Program-made: the position numbers and the translations under genes
Notes under the pieces: model-generated
Told to the model about the DNA's origin: nothing
What the model saw: only the letters and a program-made list of their open reading frames with translations
Databases searched by the model: none
In this document: positions 6,627 through 16,221 of the stretch, in pieces
How positions within the stretch are numbered: the stretch's first letter is position 1
How the letters are laid out: each line of letters opens with the position of its first letter
Assembly (NCBI GenBank): GCA_036308445.1
Contig: JAXJVS010000118.1
Span: forward strand, 1-18,314
DNA from: MGBC113645 sp036308445
GTDB taxonomy: Bacteria > Bacillota_I > Bacilli_A > Erysipelotrichales > Coprobacillaceae
Direction: 5' to 3'
Length of the DNA stretch: 18,314 nt

Positions 6627-9600
6627 TTATAAATCAAATAGACTCATTTGATTTTCTTCAGATAAGTGATTAAAAACACCTAATTTTGTTAAAAAGTCAA
6701 TTTGACTATTATTTAATTTTGTTCTTTTAATAACATCTTCTTTAGATAAAAACGAACCTTTATTTCTAGCATCAATAACAGTATCGGCAACTGCTGTTCC
6801 TAAGCCATCTATTGATGTAAATGGCGGCAAAATTCCTTTTTCATCAGTAGGATCTTTAATAAAGACACTTGCTGCTGATAAATCAAGATTAACATTATTA
6901 AAATGATAACCTCTATCGTACATTTCCATTGCAATCTCATAAACAGTAATTAATCCTTCTTCTTTATTAGATGCCTTACCTCCTTCTTGTTTCATTTTTA
7001 AAATAGCATTATATTTAGATAAAATCATTTCTTTGCCTTGAATCAATGTCTCAATATCATAAAAATCACAACGAGTAGAAAAATAAACAGCATAATACTC
7101 TCTAGGATAATATAGTTTCCACCATGCAACACGCACAGCACTTAATACATAAGCAGCAGCATGGGCTTTAGGGAACATATATTTAATTTTTTTACAAGAT
7201 TCAATATACCAGGTAGGAACATTATGTTTTTTCATCAATTCTTCATAATTTTTTTCTGGAAAGACAACGGGTGATTTCCCTTTACGTACACATTCCATAA
7301 TATCAAAAGCATCTTTATTAGGAAGACCTTTTTCAATTAAATATACCATGATATCATCACGACACCCAATAACTTCACTTAATGTACATGTTCCAGAACT
7401 AATTAATGTTTCTGCATTCCCTAAATATACATCTGTCCCATGAGATAACCCGGAAATAATAACTAAATCATTAAAAGTCTTAGGTCGAGTCTGATCTAGC
7501 ATCCCTCTAACAAACTTTGTACCAAACTCCGGTAATCCTAAAGCACCATTTTTACAATTAATATACGACAAGTCTATCCCCAATTCTTTAGTTGTTGTAA
7601 ATAAACTCATGACTCTCTGATCGTTTGTAGGTATATTTTTTGGATTAACACCCGTTAAATCTTGAAGCATTCTAATAACGGTAGGATCAACATGTCCTAA
7701 AATATCAAATTTCAATACATTATCATGAATAGCATGGAAGTCAAAATGAGTCGTTTTCCATTCAGCACTCAAATCATCTGCTGGATACTGATATGGAGTA
7801 AAATCATAAACATCCATTATCTCAGGTATAACGATAATTCCGCCAGGATGCTGTCCAGTTGTACGTTTAACACCGGTACATCCTTTTGCAATTCTTTCAA
7901 GTTCAGCACTTCTAATTGTGTTATCTCTACCCATCAATTCTGCATATCCTCTTGCATAACCATATGCTGTTTTTTCAGCAACGGTAGAAATCGTTCCGGC
8001 ACGATAAACATGACTTTCACCAAAAATTTCTTTAGTATAAGCATGAGCTGTTGGCTGATAATCACCTGAGAAATTTAAATCAATATCTGGTACCTTATCT
8101 GCATTAAATCCCAAGAAAGTTTCAAACGGAATATTATGCCCATCACCTTTTAATTTATGACCACATTTAGGACATTCTTTATCAGGTAAATCATATCCAT
8201 TAGCTATAACACCCTCCTCTAAGAATTCACTATATTGACAATGAGGACAAAAATAATGAGGAGGTAAAGGGTTAACTTCTGAAATATTTGCCATAGTAGC
8301 AACGAATGATGAACCTACCGAACCACGGCTTCCTACTAGATATCCAGCATCATTAGATTTTTTTACCAGTTTATGAGCAATATAATAAATAACTCCAAAG
8401 CCATGTTTAATAATATTATCCAACTCTTTAGTTAATCTTTTTTCAACTATTTCTGGTAAAACTTCACCATATTGTTTATGTGCATTATCAAAACACAATT
8501 TTCTAAGATTTTCATCAGCATTTTCAATATGAGGAGTAAACAACTTATCATGTACAACATTAAAGCTGCCATCAATCATATCAGCAATCTTATTTGTATT
8601 TTCTACGACATATTCATATTTTTCATCATCTGTTAAATAAGGTAAACTATCCATCATCTCTTGTGTTGTTCTAAAATATTCATCTGGTGTCCATGCCATA
8701 GGATTATTTCTATCTGTCAATGGATGTAAAGCCCCTCCTAAGCCAATCTTAGGATTACATGTAAATACATCTCGATAAATCTTATCTTTTTGATCAATAT
8801 AATGAACATCTCCCGTAGCAACAATTAACTTATTTTGTTCTTTTGCGACATCAACAATTCTCCTTAAGATTTTAGATAATTCCTCTTTAGTATCGACCCT
8901 ACCTCTTTCTACAAAATATTCACATATATCTAAAGGTAAGATTTCAATATAATCATAGAAAGAAATTGCCTTCCTTAATTCTTCAATACTTCTCGTCATT
9001 GCTAAATCATAAATTTCCGAATTATAGCACCCACTACCAAAAAGAAGTCCTTCACGATAATATTCTAATCGACCACGAGGTATTCTAGCTACTTTTTCAA
9101 AATATGTAGTATTTGCTTCCGAAACAAGCTTAAACATATTCTTTAGACCCTCTTTATTTTTAGCTAACACACACATATGTTTAGGTCTCACAATTTTATA
9201 AGAATCCTTACATTCAATTTCATTTAAATCAGCAATAGATGAATAACCATCCTTCATCATATCATGTAACATCATATTAAAAGCACCAGCTAACACTTCA
9301 GCATCATAATCAGCTCTATGTGCCTCATCACCATCATAAGCAATACGATAATGTCTACATACATTTCCTAAACGATAATATTTTAAATCCGGTAATATCT
9401 TCCAGCTCAATGCTAGTGTATCAATCCATGGATTTGCTAAAGGTTTCTTATTTTGTCTTCTCAATAATTCATTAATAAAACCAACATCAAAAGTCCCATT
9501 ATGGGCAATAAGAACATCATCACCAAAAAATTCAATGATTTTAGGTAAAAACTCATCAATTGTAGGAGCATTAGCAACATCATCATTAGTAATATGAGTT

Positions 9601-10955
9601 AATTTAGTAATTTTTTCAGAGATACGTTTTTTTGGTTTTATTAAACTCTGTAAACGATCAACTTCTTGTCCATTCTTTATTTTAACCGCTCCAAATTCAG
9701 TAATATCATCATCCAATACAGATAACCCAGTTGTTTCTAAGTCAAATGAAACATAAGTTAAGTCTCTTAATGCTACATCTTTACAATTATAAACAACAGT
9801 AAACTCTGGATCAACCATATACATCTCTACACCATAAATCATCTTTAATTTATTCTTTTTGCTAGCCATTTGAGCTTCTGGAAAGGATTGAACATTTCCA
9901 TGGTCAGTTATAGCTATAGCTTGATGTCCCCAATAAGCCGCTCTAGCAGCATAATCACTAATTGATCCGATTCCATCCATTGCTGACATTTTTGTATGAA
10001 CATGTAGTTCAACACGTTTCTTTTCTGCTTCATCCTTTCTTATTGGTGGTGCAGTAACAATCTCTACACTTCTAGCAGTTATCACAGTATCATTCATAAA
10101 TTTATCAAATTCTACTGATCCGTTTACTTTTACCCAGCAATTTCCTTTACCGATTTTATTCATCTCTTCTAAACTGTTTCCACCTTTATTTTCAAATCGC
10201 TTAACAATAATACTATCAGTATAATCAGTTATATATAATGATTGAATTGTTTTTCCAGTTCTAATCTTTTTAGAATCCACTTTAAAAACATATCCCTGCA
10301 CACTAATATCTCTAACTTCACCATCTATCTCATTTAATCTTAAATTAAAATAATCTTTTTTATTATTATACTTTTGAAACGGTTTATCCTTTTTTTCAAT
10401 GACAACATCATTCTTTTTATCAAATACTGCAGAATCAACAATGACTTCATTTGCTTGATCCATTTCCTGTTGAATTTGTTGATATTCATCATTCTGCTTA
10501 TCAATAAAAGCCTCAAAACCAATATGTATACCAAATTTAGAAAAATACTTTTCAAACACTTTATATAACTCTTTTGTTTGATTATATTGAATTTCATTAA
10601 TCACTTCTATTTTTAATACATTTTCTTGAAATTCAAATTTAGATTGATCTAATGTCTTCAATATTGGATAACGTTTTACTAATTCTTCAAAAACAAAAGA
10701 AGAATAGTCTAATATATCCTCTTTAGAATATTTAGAAATTGTTTCAAAAAGAAAATCACAAGGATAAGGAAAATTCTTTTTTGCTGAAAATAAAATTCGC
10801 ACCTCATTTAATGGAAGCAAAGAAGACGAAACTATATAAAATTGATAAGAATTATCGCTATTAACAACAACTTTTTCCAAAGTTGCTTTCTTTATTTCAA
10901 AAACTTCATTTTCTAATCCTAACTGTTCCAATAAAATAAGAATTCTATTCTTCAT
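6627..10955 (-). CDS. polC: DNA polymerase III alpha subunit, PolC type
   Basis: This is the Gram-positive replicative polymerase, 1442 aa, with proofreading built in. From the N terminus it has a divergent N-terminal domain (1-210), an OB fold (about 213-300), and the first part of the PHP domain with VELHVHTKMSAMDG (about 315). A DEDD 3'-5' exonuclease is inserted at about 400-565 (SFDLETTG, IAHNGTFDVGF, HRADYDAE), followed by the rest of PHP. A zinc knuckle comes next, with CPHC and CPKC at about 903-931. The polymerase palm carries PDIDLNFSGDY near 956, and helix-hairpin-helix motifs lie near the C terminus. The start at 10955 follows GGGAGGAG by five bases; the longer frame from 10973 would place that site inside the gene. 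It lies downstream of rseP but behind a terminator-like hairpin, with no proS between. Confidence 0.98.
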   Translation of the reverse strand: MKNRILILLEQLGLENEVFEIKKATLEKVVVNSDNSYQFYIVSSSLLPLNEVRILFSAKKNFPYPCDFLFETISKYSKEDILDYSSFVFEELVKRYPILKTLDQSKFEFQENVLKIEVINEIQYNQTKELYKVFEKYFSKFGIHIGFEAFIDKQNDEYQQIQQEMDQANEVIVDSAVFDKKNDVVIEKKDKPFQKYNNKKDYFNLRLNEIDGEVRDISVQGYVFKVDSKKIRTGKTIQSLYITDYTDSIIVKRFENKGGNSLEEMNKIGKGNCWVKVNGSVEFDKFMNDTVITARSVEIVTAPPIRKDEAEKKRVELHVHTKMSAMDGIGSISDYAARAAYWGHQAIAITDHGNVQSFPEAQMASKKNKLKMIYGVEMYMVDPEFTVVYNCKDVALRDLTYVSFDLETTGLSVLDDDITEFGAVKIKNGQEVDRLQSLIKPKKRISEKITKLTHITNDDVANAPTIDEFLPKIIEFFGDDVLIAHNGTFDVGFINELLRRQNKKPLANPWIDTLALSWKILPDLKYYRLGNVCRHYRIAYDGDEAHRADYDAEVLAGAFNMMLHDMMKDGYSSIADLNEIECKDSYKIVRPKHMCVLAKNKEGLKNMFKLVSEANTTYFEKVARIPRGRLEYYREGLLFGSGCYNSEIYDLAMTRSIEELRKAISFYDYIEILPLDICEYFVERGRVDTKEELSKILRRIVDVAKEQNKLIVATGDVHYIDQKDKIYRDVFTCNPKIGLGGALHPLTDRNNPMAWTPDEYFRTTQEMMDSLPYLTDDEKYEYVVENTNKIADMIDGSFNVVHDKLFTPHIENADENLRKLCFDNAHKQYGEVLPEIVEKRLTKELDNIIKHGFGVIYYIAHKLVKKSNDAGYLVGSRGSVGSSFVATMANISEVNPLPPHYFCPHCQYSEFLEEGVIANGYDLPDKECPKCGHKLKGDGHNIPFETFLGFNADKVPDIDLNFSGDYQPTAHAYTKEIFGESHVYRAGTISTVAEKTAYGYARGYAELMGRDNTIRSAELERIAKGCTGVKRTTGQHPGGIIVIPEIMDVYDFTPYQYPADDLSAEWKTTHFDFHAIHDNVLKFDILGHVDPTVIRMLQDLTGVNPKNIPTNDQRVMSLFTTTKELGIDLSYINCKNGALGLPEFGTKFVRGMLDQTRPKTFNDLVIISGLSHGTDVYLGNAETLISSGTCTLSEVIGCRDDIMVYLIEKGLPNKDAFDIMECVRKGKSPVVFPEKNYEELMKKHNVPTWYIESCKKIKYMFPKAHAAAYVLSAVRVAWWKLYYPREYYAVYFSTRCDFYDIETLIQGKEMILSKYNAILKMKQEGGKASNKEEGLITVYEIAMEMYDRGYHFNNVNLDLSAASVFIKDPTDEKGILPPFTSIDGLGTAVADTVIDARNKGSFLSKEDVIKRTKLNNSQIDFLTKLGVFNHLSEENQMSLFDL

Positions 10956-10975
10956 AAAAATCTCCTCCCTCATTC

Positions 10976-10998
10976 AAAAAGGGATAATTACTTATCCC
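10976..10998 (-). terminator. Terminator or attenuator between rseP and polC
   Basis: Minus-strand GGGATAA (10998-10992), a four-base loop and TTATCCC (10987-10981) run into five T (complement of 10976-10980). The stem contains the rseP stop codon. Only 21 bases separate the T run from the polC ATG, too little for a complete promoter. polC must therefore depend on read-through or on a promoter inside rseP. Confidence 0.75.
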
Positions 10999-12083
10999 CA
11001 TATTCTCATCAAATCCTGATAAGTTACAAAAATCATTAACAGCATTACCAAGGCTAAACCAGCTAACTGTAATGCAAGTTTTACTTTTTGTGGTAACTCT
11101 CTACCAACAATTCTTTCTGCAACAGTCAAAACAACTTGATATCCATCTAATCCCGGAATTGGTAATAAATTAAAAATACCAATATTAATTGATAATAAAC
11201 CTAAAAGCCTAAAAATATAAGTAATTTCCCCAGTTTCAGTGACTTCTGCAGTAACAGTATAAATACCAGCAGGACCAGATAATTGTTTAACTGTTGTAGA
11301 AAAATTAACAACTAATTGCTTTAAAGCATCTATAATCGAAGTACTCATTTGCGCTACATCAGACATTGTATATTTCATACTTTCAACCAAAGTCATAGAT
11401 CTTGTCTTATGTGTAATCCCTAATAAATATCGTTCTGTGGACTCACTATATTCCATAACAACATCTATATCTTTTGTTGCTTCATTACGCTTAATAGTAA
11501 TTGTTGTATGAATAGTATCAGAATCTGTACCAAATGTTTTTTTATCAAATACATCTGGTAAATCATCATACGATGAAATTAAAAATGTTTTATCAGATTC
11601 ATGAATATACATTTTTTCTATAACATCATCAACCATCAATCCATATTTTTCAGCTGGACTTCCTGCTTGAATTTCACCGATTTGAACAATATTCAAAGGA
11701 ACTTGACCACCAAAAAAGTTAGATGCAAACAAAACAACAATAGCCAAAACAAAATTCATAAATACACCAGCTAAAAAGATAATAACTTTTTGATAAGTTT
11801 TTTTACCTTGTAATGTTCTTTCATAAGGTACATCTTTCATATTTTCATTATCTTCTTGATCTGCTTCTCCAGCCATAGAAACAAAACCACCAATAGGTAA
11901 CAACCTTAATTCAAATTCTGTTTCCTTTCCTTTTTTAGAAAACAATTTAGGTCCAAATCCAATTGAAAACTGAGCACAATATACACCAAAATACTTAGCA
12001 GCAACAAAATGCCCAAATTCATGAATTGTAATAATTGAACCAATAACGAAAACAAATACAATAACATTAATGATATTCTGCAT
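10992..12083 (-). CDS. rseP: Site-2 intramembrane zinc metalloprotease RseP
   Basis: The 363-aa protein is a site-2 protease that cuts membrane-embedded substrates such as anti-sigma factors and signal peptides. The zinc site HEFGH is at residues 21-25 within the first membrane segment, and the second metal ligand region NLLPIPGLDG is near 305-314 (Asp 313). A PDZ-like domain lies between (about 128-215), starting near IGEIQAGSPAEKYGL. Further hydrophobic spans are seen at about 100-122 and at the C terminus. The gene starts one base after the dxr stop, with its ribosome binding site inside the end of dxr. This is the usual dxr-rseP arrangement of Bacillota (rasP in Bacillus). The substrate in this organism is unknown. 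Confidence 0.95.
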   Translation of the reverse strand: MQNIINVIVFVFVIGSIITIHEFGHFVAAKYFGVYCAQFSIGFGPKLFSKKGKETEFELRLLPIGGFVSMAGEADQEDNENMKDVPYERTLQGKKTYQKVIIFLAGVFMNFVLAIVVLFASNFFGGQVPLNIVQIGEIQAGSPAEKYGLMVDDVIEKMYIHESDKTFLISSYDDLPDVFDKKTFGTDSDTIHTTITIKRNEATKDIDVVMEYSESTERYLLGITHKTRSMTLVESMKYTMSDVAQMSTSIIDALKQLVVNFSTTVKQLSGPAGIYTVTAEVTETGEITYIFRLLGLLSINIGIFNLLPIPGLDGYQVVLTVAERIVGRELPQKVKLALQLAGLALVMLLMIFVTYQDLMRIWG

Positions 12084-12084
12084 C

Positions 12085-13233
12085 TTAGTCTACCACTCTT
12101 TCCAAAACAAAATTTCTTGCCCATTGATCAATTTCAATTAATTGATCCAATGATGGATTAACCAATACATTATGAGCATTCATAGCTTCCTCAACTAATT
12201 TTTCAATATCTAAAAATTTAATTTTCCCTTCTCTAAATAAAAGATTTGCCATTTCATTAGCACCATTCAATACACATGGCAAAGAACCACCAGTTCTACC
12301 CGCTTTATAAGCTAATTCTAAAGCATGAAATCGATTAAAATCAGGTTTAATAAAATGTAAAGTTCCTATATCAGTTAATGACAATCTTTTTTCGCCAATG
12401 ATAGCTTTACGATGAGGATAAGTCAAAGCATATTGAATCGGTAATCTCATATCAGGAGTCCCTAATTGACCAATAACAGCACCATCAACATATTCCACCA
12501 TTGAATGAATAATACTCTCTGGATGAATAACAACTTCTATATCATCATAACTAACATCAAACAACCATTTAGCTTCAATAACCTCTAACCCTTTATTAAA
12601 CAAAGTAGCACTATCAATTGTAATTTTAGCTCCCATGCTCCAATTAGGATGATTTAAAGCTTCTTTAACAGTAACATCTCTTAGTTCATCCCTAGATTTA
12701 TTTCTAAAACTTCCTCCACTTGCAGTAAGTAATATTTTAGAGATTTCACCATGATATTCACCATTCATAGATTGAAAAATAGCAGAATGCTCACTATCAA
12801 CTGGTAATAATGATACATGATGTTTTTTAGCAAGAGGAACGATAATATGTCCAGCAACAACTAGAGTTTCCTTATTCGCAAGAGCTATGTCTTTATTTGC
12901 TTCAATAGCTTTAATAGTAGGCAATAACCCTGCAAAGCCAACAATTCCATTTAGAACAATCTCTACATCAGGTAATGTTGCAATTGTAATCAAACCCTCT
13001 TGTCCATAATAAAAATGCTTATTCGGATATTTACTTTGTAAATATTCATAGTCTTCTTGTGAAGATACACAAATATGCTCAGTAGAAACTTTAGTCATTA
13101 TTTCTTCTAATAAAGAAATATTTTTTCCAGCACTCATAGCAACAATTTCAAATTCATCACTATGATTTACAACAACATCTACAGTTTGTGTTCCAATTGA
13201 ACCAGTAACACCTAATACAGTTATTTTCTTCAT
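12085..13233 (-). CDS. dxr: 1-deoxy-D-xylulose-5-phosphate reductoisomerase
   Basis: Dxr converts 1-deoxy-D-xylulose 5-phosphate to 2-C-methyl-D-erythritol 4-phosphate with NADPH, the committed step of the MEP isoprenoid pathway. The 382-aa protein has the NADPH-binding GVTGSIGTQT at its N terminus. Metal ligands are in LPVDSEHSAIFQ (D146, E148) and in the LEVIEA stretch (E217), and the substrate loop is SGGSFR and NHPNWSMG (about 172-202). It starts immediately after the cdsA stop and ends one base before rseP, so the genes are tightly co-transcribed. Its place behind uppS fits, since the pathway supplies precursors for undecaprenyl phosphate. Confidence 0.97.
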   Translation of the reverse strand: MKKITVLGVTGSIGTQTVDVVVNHSDEFEIVAMSAGKNISLLEEIMTKVSTEHICVSSQEDYEYLQSKYPNKHFYYGQEGLITIATLPDVEIVLNGIVGFAGLLPTIKAIEANKDIALANKETLVVAGHIIVPLAKKHHVSLLPVDSEHSAIFQSMNGEYHGEISKILLTASGGSFRNKSRDELRDVTVKEALNHPNWSMGAKITIDSATLFNKGLEVIEAKWLFDVSYDDIEVVIHPESIIHSMVEYVDGAVIGQLGTPDMRLPIQYALTYPHRKAIIGEKRLSLTDIGTLHFIKPDFNRFHALELAYKAGRTGGSLPCVLNGANEMANLLFREGKIKFLDIEKLVEEAMNAHNVLVNPSLDQLIEIDQWARNFVLERVVD

Positions 13234-14019
13234 TTAAATCACCATCTCTATAAAATATAATAAAACACTCAAAACTGCACCATTAAATAAAAATGCATCA
13301 AATCTATCTAAGATTCCTCCATGACCAGGAAGTAACTGAGAAAAATCTTTAACTTCAAACATCCTCTTCATACTACTAAAAGTCAAATCACCAATCTGAC
13401 CTGTAAGAGTCAGAATAAAACATACACCTATCAAAAGAAATAATGGCATATCTATACCAATATATGCACCAAATGCAACTGAAAGTACAGTTCCTAAAAT
13501 AATACCACCAATACTTCCTTCAATTGTTTTCTTTGGAGATAGTCTTGGATTCAATTTATGTTTCCCTAAAAACATACCGGCAAAGTAAGCACCAGTATCT
13601 GTTCCAAAAGTAGCTAAAGCGATCATAATTAAATAATCAAATCCAAAGTTAGTTCTTAAATAATAAATACTATGTAATCCAGAAGCAATTAAAACAGCTG
13701 CAGTAAAATAATATCCTAATCTTAATACATTCATACCATAATCAGTCATACTACAAGCAAATAAAACTAATAATAGGACTAAAATCATTACAGTATCAAT
13801 CAAAATACCTTGAGGCACAAATACAGAATACAAAATAAAAGAACCAATTAAAGGATATAAATATATATTAGCTTTAGGTCTATCACAGATAGAAAGCATT
13901 TCAAAAGCACACATTCCAGCTAATACAGCGATTAAAACATTAAAAGCTAAACCTCCAAAATAAACAATAGGAATCAAAATAGCTATTAAAACAATAGCAG
14001 TTATAATCCTTGTTTTCAT
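13234..14019 (-). CDS. cdsA: Phosphatidate cytidylyltransferase
   Basis: CdsA makes CDP-diacylglycerol from phosphatidic acid and CTP, the branch point for phosphatidylglycerol and cardiolipin. The 261-aa protein is highly hydrophobic with about seven or eight spans. It carries SPKKTIEGSIGG (about 150-161), and the family signature near the C terminus has a basic KRMFEVKDF followed by PGHGGILDRFDAF. The aspartates of the DRFD segment belong to the metal site. The start codon overlaps the uppS stop as ATGA. Its ribosome binding site GGAGGT lies in the last codons of uppS, which points to translational coupling. Confidence 0.96.
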   Translation of the reverse strand: MKTRIITAIVLIAILIPIVYFGGLAFNVLIAVLAGMCAFEMLSICDRPKANIYLYPLIGSFILYSVFVPQGILIDTVMILVLLLVLFACSMTDYGMNVLRLGYYFTAAVLIASGLHSIYYLRTNFGFDYLIMIALATFGTDTGAYFAGMFLGKHKLNPRLSPKKTIEGSIGGIILGTVLSVAFGAYIGIDMPLFLLIGVCFILTLTGQIGDLTFSSMKRMFEVKDFSQLLPGHGGILDRFDAFLFNGAVLSVLLYFIEMVI

Positions 14020-14762
14020 TTTAATACACCTCCAAAACGTCTTTCTCTACCTTGATAAATCGCAATACAACGATGTAATTCATCCTCATTAAAGTCTGGC
14101 CAATAAACATCAGTAAAAATAAATTCAGCATAAGCCAATTGCCATGGTAAGAAATTAGATAAACGATACTCACCACTAGTTCTTATCATTAAATCAACAG
14201 GAGGTAAATCAGTAGTCATTAAATTTTTTTCAAAATAATCTTCATTAATATCTTGAATATTTATTTCACCATTTAAACATTGTTGACATAATTTTTTAGT
14301 TGTTTCAACAATTTCATCACGTCCACCATAAATAAATGCAAAAGTTAATATTAATCCATCATTTTGTTTTGTCTGAGAAATAGCATTTTCAATAATATCT
14401 CTTGTTTCCTGTGGTGCCATTTCTAAATGACCGATATATCTTAATTGAACATTATTTTCAATTAATTCTTTTAAATATAAATCAAAGAATTCCTTAGGGA
14501 GTTTAAAAATATAGCTGACTTCATTAGCATCTCTTTTAAAATTCTCAGTAGAAAAAGCATAAACAGTCATTGCCTTTACTCCTAATTTATTAGCTGCCAA
14601 AGCAATATTACGTATTGTCTTAGTACCTTCATGATGACCAAAAGTTCGTGGCATTTTTCTTTTTTTAGCCCATCTTCCATTACCATCCATAATAAAAGCA
14701 ATATGAGCAGGAATATTATCCATATCCAAATCATAATTTAAGTTTTCTTTCTTAAAAAACAT
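14016..14762 (-). CDS. uppS: Undecaprenyl diphosphate synthase
   Basis: UppS is a cis-prenyltransferase that extends farnesyl diphosphate with isopentenyl diphosphate to the C55 carrier lipid for the cell wall. Counted from the ATG at 14762 it has 248 aa. The family motif HIAFIMDGNGRWAKKR contains the catalytic aspartate (D26). The C-terminal RTSGEYRLSNFLPWQ and YAEFIFTDVYWPDF bind substrate. I preferred the ATG at 14762, with GGTGAT five bases before it, over an upstream in-frame TTG at 14774. It has its own promoter behind the frr terminator and heads the uppS-cdsA-dxr-rseP unit. Confidence 0.96.
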   Translation of the reverse strand: MFFKKENLNYDLDMDNIPAHIAFIMDGNGRWAKKRKMPRTFGHHEGTKTIRNIALAANKLGVKAMTVYAFSTENFKRDANEVSYIFKLPKEFFDLYLKELIENNVQLRYIGHLEMAPQETRDIIENAISQTKQNDGLILTFAFIYGGRDEIVETTKKLCQQCLNGEINIQDINEDYFEKNLMTTDLPPVDLMIRTSGEYRLSNFLPWQLAYAEFIFTDVYWPDFNEDELHRCIAIYQGRERRFGGVLK

Positions 14763-14806
14763 ATATATCACCAACTTTACATTTTTTGAAAACTATACTA
14801 TAGCGT

Positions 14807-14835
14807 ATTATACCACAATATCTAAATATTGTCGA
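14807..14835 (-). promoter_or_regulatory. Promoter of the uppS-cdsA-dxr-rseP unit
   Basis: Minus-strand TCGACA (14835-14830) and TATAAT (14812-14807) are 17 bases apart. The -10 is extended by TG (TGGTATAAT). The start site would be near 14800, giving a leader of about 38 bases. It follows the frr terminator directly. Confidence 0.75.
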
Positions 14836-14851
14836 CATTACCAGTAATAAG

Positions 14852-14879
14852 AAAAAGAACTTTCAAACCGAAAGTTCTT
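14852..14879 (-). terminator. Intrinsic terminator after frr
   Basis: Minus-strand AAGAACTTTC (14879-14870), a five-base loop and GAAAGTTCTT (14864-14855) form a perfect 10-bp stem, followed by a short T-rich tail (TTT then CTT). The stem includes the frr stop codon. It ends the pyrH-frr transcript. Confidence 0.85.
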
Positions 14880-15423
14880 ATACAGTCATTAAATCTTTTT
14901 CCTTAACCTTACCAATTTCATCAATCTTTTTAACATATTGATCAGTTAATTTTTGGACTTTTTCTTGTCCTCTTTTTTCTTCATCTTCAGCTAAATCAGC
15001 TTTTTTAATTTCATCATTAGCACTTCTTCTAATATTTCTTAATGCAACCTTAGCTTGTTCAGCATATTTCCATACCTGTTTAACAAATTCTTTACGTCTA
15101 TCTTCAGTTAAAGGTGGTACAGTAATTCTAATTAATTGACCATCGTTTTGTGGTGTTAATCCTAAATTAGATTCAAAAATAGCTCTCTCAATATTCTTTA
15201 ATGTTGATTTATCATATGGTTTAATAACTAATTGTCTACCTTCAACAACACTAATACCTGCTACTTGATTAACAGGAGTAGGTGATCCCCAATAATCAAC
15301 CATAACGCTTGCTAACATATTAGGATTAGCTCTACCAGTACGTACATTAGCTAAATCTTTTTGAAAAGCATCAATTGTCTTTTCCATTCTTTCTTTAGTA
15401 TCTTCTAAAATTAAATTTATCAT
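14878..15423 (-). CDS. frr: Ribosome recycling factor
   Basis: RRF splits post-termination ribosomes together with EF-G. The 181-aa product is close to the usual 185. It contains the N-terminal helix with KTIDAFQKDLANVRTGRANPNML-like residues, the central domain II strands (GSPTPVNQVAGISVVE) and the conserved ITVPPLTEDRRKEFVKQ. The C-terminal helix is highly charged. The ATG at 15423 is two bases after the pyrH stop, and the ribosome binding site AGGAGA overlaps the end of pyrH, so translation is likely coupled. pyrH-frr forms a two-gene transcript with its own promoter and terminator. Confidence 0.98.
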   Translation of the reverse strand: MINLILEDTKERMEKTIDAFQKDLANVRTGRANPNMLASVMVDYWGSPTPVNQVAGISVVEGRQLVIKPYDKSTLKNIERAIFESNLGLTPQNDGQLIRITVPPLTEDRRKEFVKQVWKYAEQAKVALRNIRRSANDEIKKADLAEDEEKRGQEKVQKLTDQYVKKIDEIGKVKEKDLMTV

Positions 15424-15425
15424 AT

Positions 15426-16142
15426 CTATTCTCCTTTTGAAATTGTTGTTCCGATTTCATCACCATGACATGCTTTTGCAATATTTCCGTCTTCCTGCAT
15501 ATTGAAAACACACAAATCAATATCATTATCTTTACATAAAGTAATAGCTGTCTGATCCATAACTTTTAAATCCTTGTTAATAACATCTAAATATGTAATA
15601 TAATCATATTTAACAGCTGTAGGATCTAACTTTGGATCAGCAGAATAAACACCATCCACACCATTTTTAGCCATTAAAATAACATCAGCATTAATTTCAG
15701 CAGCACGTAAAGCAGCAGTTGTATCAGTAGTCATAAAAGGCATACCAGTACCAGCACCAAAAATAACAACTCTACCTTTTTCTAAATGTCTAACAGCTCT
15801 TCTTCTGATATAAGGTTCAGCAATTTCCTGCATTGAAATAGCCGATAAAACTCTTGTATCAACACCTTGAGATTCTAAAGCGTTTTGTAAAGCAAGACCG
15901 TTCATAACAGTAGCCAACATTCCCATATAATCAGCAGAAGCTCTTTCCATACCCATTTCGCTTCCAGTTTTTCCTCGCCAAATGTTTCCACCACCACAAA
16001 CAACAGCAATTTCAACACCTAAATCTTTAGCATCTTTAATTTGTCTAGCAATATCATTAACCACGATAGGATTAATTCCAAATTTTTGTTCTCCAGCTAG
16101 AGCTTCACCACTTATTTTTAACAGTACTCTATTATATTTCAT
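15426..16142 (-). CDS. pyrH: UMP kinase
   Basis: PyrH phosphorylates UMP to UDP in pyrimidine nucleotide synthesis and belongs to the amino acid kinase family. The 238-aa protein shows KISGEALAGEQKFGI at the N terminus (nucleotide and phosphate binding), AVVCGGGNIWRG (about 46-57), MGMLATVMNGLALQNALE, and the GTGMPFMTTDTTAALRA loop (about 131-147). A typical DGVYSADP segment follows. The ATG at 16142 has GAGGAG eight bases upstream. It is the first gene of pyrH-frr, separated from tsf by a terminator and a fresh promoter. Confidence 0.98.
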   Translation of the reverse strand: MKYNRVLLKISGEALAGEQKFGINPIVVNDIARQIKDAKDLGVEIAVVCGGGNIWRGKTGSEMGMERASADYMGMLATVMNGLALQNALESQGVDTRVLSAISMQEIAEPYIRRRAVRHLEKGRVVIFGAGTGMPFMTTDTTAALRAAEINADVILMAKNGVDGVYSADPKLDPTAVKYDYITYLDVINKDLKVMDQTAITLCKDNDIDLCVFNMQEDGNIAKACHGDEIGTTISKGE

Positions 16143-16176
16143 AATATCTCCTCATTTCCAAATCTTTTGTCAATTT

Positions 16177-16206
16177 ATTATACCATAATAATTATTCTTA
16201 GTGCAA
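16177..16206 (-). promoter_or_regulatory. Promoter of pyrH-frr
   Basis: Minus-strand TTGCAC (16206-16201) and TATAAT (16182-16177) are 18 bases apart, with TG before the -10 (TGGTATAAT). The same extended -10 is seen before uppS. The leader to the pyrH ATG would be about 28 bases. Confidence 0.7.
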
Positions 16207-16221
16207 TAATATAAACAAAAT

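Noticed and set aside
7725..8069. Plus-strand 114-codon open frame inside polC
   Set aside because: It lies wholly antisense to the conserved polymerase domain and has a composition rich in C, S, F and I with no recognisable motif, as expected of a shadow frame.
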